In this document: positions 52,740 through 61,200 of the stretch, piece after piece
How the letters are laid out: every line of letters starts with the position of its first letter
Position numbering within the stretch: position 1 is the first letter of the stretch
DNA from: an uncultured Latescibacterota bacterium
GTDB taxonomy: Bacteria; Latescibacterota; UBA2968
DNA length: 64,000 bases
NCBI GenBank assembly: GCA_958295785.1
Contig: OY282377.1
Location: 4,590,896 to 4,654,895, forward strand
Direction: 5' to 3'
Made by a program: the position numbers and the translations under genes
Notes under the pieces: generated by a model
Database searches by the model: none
Told to the model about the DNA's origin: nothing
What the model saw: only the letters and a program-made list of their open reading frames with translations

Positions 52740-53851
52740 CAGAAAAGTCCGAGGATTTCGGCGGCATTTTCGCCCATGACGCGCTTTTTCAAATCAAAGT
52801 CAATATTGCGGAGAACGTGGCCGGGTTCATCCCAATCCCAGTGCGGATAATCGCTGGCAAAAATGAGGGTGTCTTCGGCGTGCATCCAGCGCAAGTACGT
52901 CTCCAAGTCCGCCTTCCCTCCGGGTATATCGGGCATGGGTTGCGTGCCCAAGCGGATGTGTTCGCGGATGTATTCGCTCGGCAGGCGTTTGACCCAAGGC
53001 GTGTAGTCGCGCAACGCACGCCAGTCGAGGTCCAGATGCCACATGAGACCCGGCAACCAGAAGGTGTCCATTTCGATGAATATGAAGTGGAAATTCGGAA
53101 ATTTCTCAAACACGCCTTCCACCACCAAACTGGTGACATGGGCCTGTGCAATTTGTGGGCGCGCCATCCGCATTTCGAGGTAATAAGTGGGATACCCCGC
53201 TGCGGTGGGCGGCGCCGCAAGCCCCGCGCCTTCGCCCCCAAAGTGAACCGAGACGGGCAAGCCGTGTCTTTCGCAGGCTTCGTAAATGGGATGGTAATGC
53301 CGGTTGCCAAACGGCATGCGCGCCCCCGCGGGCATCATAACCTGCACAAAAGCGGGATCCGGTCCCAAGCGGTCAATTTCCTTCACCGCGAGTTGTGGAT
53401 CCACCGGGCAAATGTGAATCGAAGCCCGAAACCGGGGATCCGCGCTGATCCAATGGTCTTTTGTCCAGTCGTTAAACGCACTGCAATAAGCCGATGCGTA
53501 GTCCGGGTTCGTGTGAACAGCCGCCGTATAAGGCCCGCCCGTGAGAATCGCATAGTCTATATCATAGGCATCGAGATGCTTCTCAATGCAAACCCGTGGC
53601 TGGTGCGCGGGGTTTTCATTTGGATCGTCCCACAGATCAATTCGCGCACCGCCGCCGGGCATGTTGGTATATCCGAGTCTGGGCATCATCGCGCCAAAGT
53701 CCTTGATGTACTCGACAAAATGACGCGGCAAATAGGGATACAGCGCGTCGCCTTTGCCATGAGAATGGTGGACATCGCAATCCACAATTTTGATCTTTGT
53801 CAGGGACTTGGCCCTGCCATTTGTGCGTGACATTGTTGCTGTTGCAGGCAT
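52739..53851 (-). CDS. Amidohydrolase (ACMSD-like)
   Basis: 370 residues. KIVDCDVHHS (metal-binding HxH-like start), LPVSVHFGGEGAG, HFIFIEMDTFWLPG and FASDYPHWDWDEP mark the amidohydrolase_2 fold of decarboxylases/hydrolases such as ACMSD or 4-oxalomesaconate-type enzymes. The actual reaction is not determined by the sequence. ATG with AGGAGGG upstream; coupled to the Rieske gene. Confidence 0.88.
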   Translation of the reverse strand: MPATATMSRTNGRAKSLTKIKIVDCDVHHSHGKGDALYPYLPRHFVEYIKDFGAMMPRLGYTNMPGGGARIDLWDDPNENPAHQPRVCIEKHLDAYDIDYAILTGGPYTAAVHTNPDYASAYCSAFNDWTKDHWISADPRFRASIHICPVDPQLAVKEIDRLGPDPAFVQVMMPAGARMPFGNRHYHPIYEACERHGLPVSVHFGGEGAGLAAPPTAAGYPTYYLEMRMARPQIAQAHVTSLVVEGVFEKFPNFHFIFIEMDTFWLPGLMWHLDLDWRALRDYTPWVKRLPSEYIREHIRLGTQPMPDIPGGKADLETYLRWMHAEDTLIFASDYPHWDWDEPGHVLRNIDFDLKKRVMGENAAEILGLF

Positions 53852-53883
53852 GGTGCCCTCCTATATCGGCGACTAACCGCAGA

Positions 53884-54192
53884 TCAGATACGCCGCGTCT
53901 TTTCCAAATCGGCTTTCAAAACAGCCACAATCTCGTCTGGCGAACGGCCCTCGGCGGAAAAAGAAATGAACTGCACGACAAAGTCATGGGAAATAATCCC
54001 CATTTCCTCAAGCGTATTGAGCGCGTTCATCGCCACTTCAGCCCGAAAAATTCTCTTTTGAGATTGATTCTGGTACTCAATTTTCAACCTCTCGTAATTA
54101 TCGACCAACGCCGTTTTTTCAGCGCGCAAGTCCTCTACCGCCTGTCTCAATTCCCCGTTCTCCCGAACCAAATCTGCGCGTTCCTTTTGCAT
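53884..54192 (-). CDS. Coiled-coil small protein
   Basis: 102 residues. The first half is a strong coiled coil (KERADLVRENGELRQAVEDL, about 3-22, continuing to residue 45). The second half, NALNTLEEMGIISHDFVVQF, resembles the small helical tail of Rpn/transposase-associated proteins, but I cannot assign it. AGGAAAGGGG stands before the ATG. Confidence 0.55.
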   Translation of the reverse strand: MQKERADLVRENGELRQAVEDLRAEKTALVDNYERLKIEYQNQSQKRIFRAEVAMNALNTLEEMGIISHDFVVQFISFSAEGRSPDEIVAVLKADLEKTRRI

Positions 54193-54323
54193 CGTTTACC
54201 CCTTTCCTCGCGGTGTGTGGATGGGCTACATCAGGACAATGACAAGATAGCCACAAATAGACCGCTGGTCAAGTGATACGAATATACGAAACAGAGTACA
54301 ACATAGACGCCTCTCAGGCCAGT

Positions 54324-55166
54324 TCATCTATTCGCAACGAGCTTAATCTCAAACACCTTGGGCCACCACTTGCCAGTGACAAAAATGCGATCCATCTCGG
54401 CGTCGTAGGCAATGCCGTTCAGCACATCGACGCGATGCTGCAAGCGATCCGTTTGAGGCAGAAGACCCGTGAGATCAATCCATCCCGTGACCGCGCCCGT
54501 TTTGGGATCGATGCGGACAATGCGGTCCGTTCGCCACACATTGGCGAATAGCTGCCCTTTGATATATTCGAGTTCATTGAGATAAGGCACCGGCCCCGCG
54601 CTGTCGGTCACTTCGATGCGACCCAGTTCTTCAAACGTATCCGGATGCCGAAAGTAAATGACATTCGTGCCATCGCTCATCATGAGCTTTTCGCCGTCGT
54701 GCGCGATTCCCCATCCCTCGGTGGGATAGGTAAATTGGGTCTGCAAGGCAAAGGTGTTTTTGTCGTACACAAAGCATATCCCCGCCTTCCATGTGAGTTG
54801 ATACAAGCGGTTGCCAAAAACCGCGATGCCTTCGCCAAAGAGATGGGATGCAATGCTTTTTTTTTTCAAAACCGCGCCGGTTGCCAGCGCGACCTTGCGA
54901 ATATGAGACGCGCCGTATTGTCCCGTGCCTTCGTAAAAAATCCCATCTTCAAAAACCAGCCCTTGAGTAAACGCATTGGGATCGTGCAAATAGGTATTGA
55001 CAATGAGGTATGTATAGACGGACGGGAGCGCGGATTCAGAAGCCGAAGAATCAGCACCCGGAAGAGGCGGCGCGACCGTTTGGTTGCACGCAAAAAAAAA
55101 GAACGCGCAAAAAAAAATAGAGAAAACGCGAACGCATCTTTTGATATTGGCGATATATCGTCCCAT
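54324..55166 (-). CDS. Glutaminyl-peptide cyclotransferase (lipoprotein)
   Basis: 280 residues. A lipoprotein signal peptide (about 1-27) ends FFFFAC|N. The rest is a five-bladed beta-propeller with FTQGLVFEDGIFYEGTGQYG, WGIAHDGEKLMMSDGTNVIY and YLNELEYIKGQLFANVWRTD, typical of plant/bacterial Glu_cyclase_2. It converts N-terminal glutamine to pyroglutamate. Cell envelope location follows from the lipobox. Confidence 0.85.
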   Translation of the reverse strand: MGRYIANIKRCVRVFSIFFCAFFFFACNQTVAPPLPGADSSASESALPSVYTYLIVNTYLHDPNAFTQGLVFEDGIFYEGTGQYGASHIRKVALATGAVLKKKSIASHLFGEGIAVFGNRLYQLTWKAGICFVYDKNTFALQTQFTYPTEGWGIAHDGEKLMMSDGTNVIYFRHPDTFEELGRIEVTDSAGPVPYLNELEYIKGQLFANVWRTDRIVRIDPKTGAVTGWIDLTGLLPQTDRLQHRVDVLNGIAYDAEMDRIFVTGKWWPKVFEIKLVANR

Positions 55167-55224
55167 GTATGTTCAATATACGATTATGGGGCATGATACT
55201 CAAACTGTATTTTTAAAAACAAGA

Positions 55225-55258
55225 ATGGGGCGAATTAGCTGCATAATTCACCCCATTC
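55225..55258 (-). terminator. Terminator after the giant autotransporter
   Basis: Arms AATGGGGCGAATTA and TAATTCACCCCATT with a six-base loop, followed by a T-containing stretch on the minus strand. Confidence 0.75.
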
Positions 55259-55289
55259 ACTTACAGAACAACGCGCAGTGCTCACCCAT

Positions 55290-58200
55290 TCAGAAATTCA
55301 ACTGACCGCGCAACATCACGCCGTGATTCGCCGCGGCACTGGCCTCATCGCGCATCCCTTCAAGGCTCACATTCCCCAACCCGCCGATCTCCACCCGACC
55401 GCCAAAGCGATAGCCCTGCGTGCCATCCTCCGAGAACCGAAACCCACTATAAGGCGTGAGCAACCCGGCGAACATCGGCACCGTGTACCCGACCTCTGTA
55501 TCCATCTGCATCGTCGGCGCAAAGCTGTTCAGTCCCGCGCCCACCGCGCCTTGCTCCCACAACTGCGCCACGCCACTGCCCGTCTCGCCATAAGACGGTT
55601 GCACTTGGAACGACAGACCGCGAGCATCGTCACGGGGACTAAACCGCACGGAAAGCCCCGCGCTCCACTCCTTTGTATCGCCTGTGTGTGCGAGCAAAAT
55701 TCGGCTCGTCGCCTCCACTGTCAGTCGCACTGCCGCATAGCGCACCCCTCCGCCGAGTTCAACCCCGGTGCCGGTCTGCCCATCGCCGGCATCCATCCGC
55801 ATGCCGAGCTCCATCGACGGCGTCAGCGATGCGCCCGAGGCGAATCCAAAAGTATGCGCGGCTTCTCCGGCCAAGCGCAAGCGTTGGGTATTTGCGGTTA
55901 CACCCTCAATCCCATCGCCATTGTCATCAACCGCCAAGCGCGTCATCCACGCCTCGCCCTTCAAATCGAATGACGACAAGCCCCCAGACAGGCGCACGCG
56001 CCCACCCGCTGCCGCAGTCCTCAGATCGCTGTCGCTCGTCTGATGCCCGACCTTTTCATCATCCATCGCAACCTCGCCTCGGCCATAGCCGGCTGTTGCC
56101 CACAGGTTTGACCCCATCGGCGAAGACCAACTCAAATAGGGATGGGCACTCACCATGCGGCTTTCGTGTGTGCCATCAACCGCCTCGCCATAACCCTGAT
56201 CCGTGTAAGTGACCGACCCCTCAAACCAAGAGCCTACAAGCCCTGCGATGAAGCCGTTGCCAAAGCGCATGTCTGCGCCCAGATGTGCGGCAAAGAGATC
56301 GCCATCCCATGAAATCGGCGCGTCACCACTGAGACTCAGGCGTCGAAAATCGCTCGCGCCCCACAGCGCGCCAACACCTCTGCCACGCCCGGCGTTGAGG
56401 GTGTCTGCATGGTCATGGGAGAGCGGGAGGGCAAAGGACGACCCCCCGATCACTTCTTGCCATGACCTTGTGCCCTCTTTGATCGCGTATTCGCTCGCCA
56501 TCACCTTGCTAGCGACAAACGAAAGGGCCGCTTCCGAGTTCATGATCCCCGGCGCACGCGAAGTGCCTTCCTGATCGATACGCCCCGTCAGCGCGTCCAG
56601 GGTGCTCGTTCGCATCGCACGCGAAAGTTCGGGCAGAATCAACTCGTTTATCGCCTTGAGCCGCGTGCGGTCCGAAACCTCAATGGCAATCGTAAAAATC
56701 AGTTCCGCCACATCGCCATCCTCATCTGTCACCATCCACTTGTATGCCGTCTCATTCATCGGCGTGGTCGGCGTTCCAGAGATAATGCGCGTCGCCGCAT
56801 CGAGCACCAAACCAGCAGGCAGGGTCGGCGTCAGGCTGTAGGTCAGCGGTGCATCGCCACCCGTCGCCAATGGCAACGTGAGCGGCGCTATCGCCCTGCC
56901 TGCCCGATAGCGTTGCGGCCCGACCGTCTCGGTGAACCTCGGAATCAGATCCGCATCCACCTCAACAGTGAAGACCAGCATAGCCGTATCGCCATCTTCA
57001 TCCGTCGCAGTCCAGATACATTCCGTCGCAACCATCGCCTCGGTCGGCATCCCAGAAAGCATCCGCGTTGCCAAGTCAAACGTCAACCCAGCAGACGGGC
57101 CAGGCGTCAGCGCGTAAGTCAGCGTCCCATCGCCACCCGTCGCCAATGGCAACGTGAGCGGATCAATTGGCTGGTACTGAATATAGTTCTGCGCGCCCAC
57201 TGTATCTGTGAACGCCGGCACCAAATCCGCCGCCACCTCAATGGTGAACGTCAGGGTCGCTGTATCGCCATCTTCATCTGTCGCAGTCCAACTGTACTTG
57301 GTATCGTCTATATCTTCCAGCGGCGTGCCGGAAATGACCCGCGTCGTTTTATCAAACGATAGCCCATTAGGCAACGGCGGCTCCAGATCGTAATTCAACA
57401 CACCATCGCCACCCGTCGCCAATGGCAACGTGAGCGGATCAATTGGCTGGTACTGAATATAGTTCTGCGCGCCCACTGTATCTGTGAACGCCGGCACCAA
57501 ATCCGCCGCCACCTCAATGGTGAACGTCAGGGTCGCTGTATCGCCATCTTCATCTGTCGCAGTCCAACTGTACTTGGTATCGTCTATATCTTCCAGCGGC
57601 GTGCCGGAAATGACCCGCGTCGTTTTATCAAACGATAGCCCATTAGGCAACGGCGGCTCCAGATCGTAATTCAACACACCATCGCCACCCGTCGCCAATG
57701 GCAACGTGAGCGGATCAATTGGCTGGTACTGAATATAGTTCTGCGCGCCCACTGTATCTGTGAACGCCGGCACCAAATCCGCCGCCACCTCAATGGTGAA
57801 CGTCAGGGTCGCTGTATCGCCATCTTCATCTGTCGCAGTCCAACTGTACTTGGTATCGTCCATATCTTCCAGTGGCGTGCCGGAAATGACCCGCGTCGTT
57901 TTATCAAACGATAGCCCATTAGGCAACGGCGGCTCCAGATCGTAATTCAACACACCATCGCCACCCGTCGCCAATGGCAACGTGAGCGGATCAATTGGCT
58001 GGTACTGAATATAGTTCTGCGCGCCCACTGTATCTGTGAACGCCGGCACCAAATCCGCCGCCACCTCAATGGTGAACGTCAGGGTCGCTGTATCGCCATC
58101 TTCATCTGTCGCAGTCCAACTGTACTTGGTATCGTCCATATCTTCCAGTGGCGTGCCGGAAATGACCCGCGTCGTTTTATCAAACGATAGCCCATTAGGC

Positions 58201-61200
58201 AACGGCGGCTCCAGATCGTAATTCAACACACCATCGCCACCCGTCGCCAATGGCAACGTGAGCGGATCAATTGGCTGGTACTGAATATAGTTCTGCGCGC
58301 CCACTGTATCTGTGAACGCCGGCACCAAATCCGCCGCCTCAATGGTGAACGTCAGGATCGTCTCATCCCCATTTTCATCCGTCGCAGTCCAAGTGTACTC
58401 GGTATCGTCTATATCTTCCAGCGGCGTGCCGGAAATGACCCGCGTCGTTTTATCAAACGATAGCCCATTAGGCAACGGCGGCTCCAGATCGTAATTCAAC
58501 ACACCATCGCCACTCGTCGCCTCCGGCAAAACGAACGGCGGGACCAATGGTTGATCCCCCATAGACGCCCCGTCTATCGCATCCGTGAATACCGGTACCG
58601 AATTTGGGGGTGTTACCTCAATGGTGAATGTCAGGGTCGCTGTATCGCCATCTTCATCTGTCGCAGTCCAACTGTACGCGGTCACGCTCATCGTCGCGCT
58701 CGGCGTACCAGAGATCATCCGCGTCGTCTGATTGAAACTCAGACCCTCCGGCAACCCCGGACTCAGCGCGTAGGTCAGCACACCATCGCCACCCGTCGCC
58801 AATGGCAATGTAAGCGGATCAATCGTCTGATTCTGAACATAGCTTTGCGCGGCTACCGTATCCACAAACGACGGCGTGAGGTCAACGTTTCTGGGCAGGG
58901 CCTGTTGCACGTCAACCGTGATCGTGAACGTCAGTTCCGCTTTGTCGCCATCTTCATCTGTCGCAGTCCAACTGTACGCGGTCGCGTTCATCGTCGCGCT
59001 CGGCGTACCAGAGATCATCCGCGTCGTCTGATTGAAACCCAAACCATCCGGCAAACCCGAACTCAGCGCGTAGGTCAGCACACCATCGCCACCCGTCGCC
59101 AATGGCAACGTGAGCGGATCAATCGCACGGTTCTGAACATAGCGTTGTGCAACTACTGTATCTAAAAATGACGGCGTGAGGTCAACGTTTCTGGGCAGGG
59201 CCTGTTGCACGTCAACCGTGATCGTGAACGTCAGTTCCGCTTTGTCGCCATCTTCATCTGTCGCAGTCCAACTGTACGCGGTCGCGTTCATCGTCGCGCT
59301 CGGCGTACCAGAGATCATCCGCGTCGTCTGATTGAAACCCAAACCATCCGGCAAACCCGAACTCAGCGCGTAGGTCAGCACACCATCGCCACCCGTCGCC
59401 AATGGCAACGTGAGCGGATCAATCGCACGGTTCTGAACATAGCGTTGTGCAACTACTGTATCTAAAAATGACGGCGTGAGGTCAACGTTTTTGGGCAGGA
59501 CCTGTTGCACGTCAACCGTGATCGTGAACGTCAGTTCCGCTTTGTCGCCATCTTCATCCGTCGCAGTCCAAGTATACGTCGTCTCACTCAGTGCCATAGT
59601 CGGCGTGCCGGTCACCTGCCGCGTAGTCGCATCTCGCGTGATACCATCCGGCAGAGAAGGACTCAGGTCATAGGACAAAGTGCCATCACCACCACTCGCA
59701 GCCGGAAGCGTGAACGCCGCGATCTGTTCATCCTTTATCCATGTTTTGTCGTCCACCTCATCGGCAAACGACGGCTTCAAATCCGCCTTCACCTCTATCG
59801 TGAACGTCAGGGTCGCTGTATCGCCATCTTCATCTGTCGCAGTCCAAGTATAGGGGGTTTCTCCTGACGACACGCTCGGCGTACCGCTGACGCGGTGGTT
59901 GGCATCCTTCGTTACACCCTCCGGCAACCCCGGACTCAGCGCGTAAGTCAGCACACCATCGCCACCCGTCGCCAATGGCAACGTGAGCGGATCAATCGTC
60001 TGATTCTGAACATAGCTTTGCGCGGCTACCGCATCGACAAACGCCGGCAACAGATTCTCTGTCACCACAACGAAGAAACTCAGGGTCGCCTCATCCCCAT
60101 CCTCATCGGTCACCGTCAGATCGTAGCGCGTCTTGCCCTTTGGCTCGGTTGGTATGCCAGCCATAACACCGCCATTGCTTTCCCCATTGGCCGGTGAGGT
60201 GTACGCCAGCCCAGCAGGTGGCGTCATCGCGTAGGTCAACGTCCCATCGCCCCCCGTCGCCTCGGGAAAGACCAATGGTGTGATGGCCTTGCCTTGCCGA
60301 TAGCGTTGAAAATCCACTGCATCCGTAAATGTAGGCACCGAATTTGAGGACGCGGGCACCACCTCTATCGTGAACGTCAGTTCCGCTGTATCGCCATCTT
60401 CATCTGTCGCAGTCCAAGTGTACTCGGTCGCGTTCATCGTCGCGCTCGGCGTACCAGAGATCATCCGCGTCGTCTGATTGAAACGCAAACCCTCCGGCAA
60501 ACCCGGACTCAGCGCGTAGGTCAACGTCCCATCGCCACCGGCCGCCAATGGCAACGTGAGCGGATCAATCGTCTGGTCCTGAACATAGCTTTGTGCCCCC
60601 ACCGTATCTGTGAACGACGGCAACAGATCTGAAAGCACCCGACTCGCCGTTACCTCTATCGTGAACGTCAGGGTCGCTGTATCGCCATCTTCATCCGTCG
60701 CAGTCCAAGTATACGTCGTCTCACTCAGTGCCATAGTCGGCGTGCCGGTCACCTGCCGCGTAGTCGCATCTCGCGTGATACCATCCGGCAAACCCGGACT
60801 CAGGTCATAGGACAAAGTGCCATCACCACCACTCGCAGCAGGAAGCGTGAACGCCGCGATCTGTTCATCCTTTATCCATATTTTGTCGTCCACCGCATCG
60901 CCAAACGTCGGCTTCAAATCCGCCTTCACCTCTATCGTGAACGTCAGTTCCGCTTTGTCGCCATCTTCATCTGTCGCAGTCCAAGTATAGGGGGTTTCTC
61001 CTGACGACACGCTCGGCGTACCGCTGACGCGGTGGTTGGCATCCTTCGTTACTCCATCCGGCAAACCCGGACTCAGCGCGTAGGTCAGCGTCCCATCGCC
61101 ACCGGTCGCCAATGGCAATGTAAGCGGATCAATCGTCTGGTCCTGAACATAGCTTTGTGCCCCCACCGTATCTGTGAACGACGGCACCTGATCAAGCACC

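Noticed and set aside
55290-55973. Plus-strand gene at 55278-55973
   Set aside because: Antisense to the autotransporter barrel end; no ribosome binding site and no family.
57208-58494. Row of about 60-residue plus-strand frames at 276-base intervals
   Set aside because: They are antisense reflections of the repeated autotransporter units; periodicity comes from the DNA repeat.
57138-58520. CRISPR or satellite DNA
   Set aside because: The 276-bp units are in-frame protein repeats of the autotransporter with no spacers.
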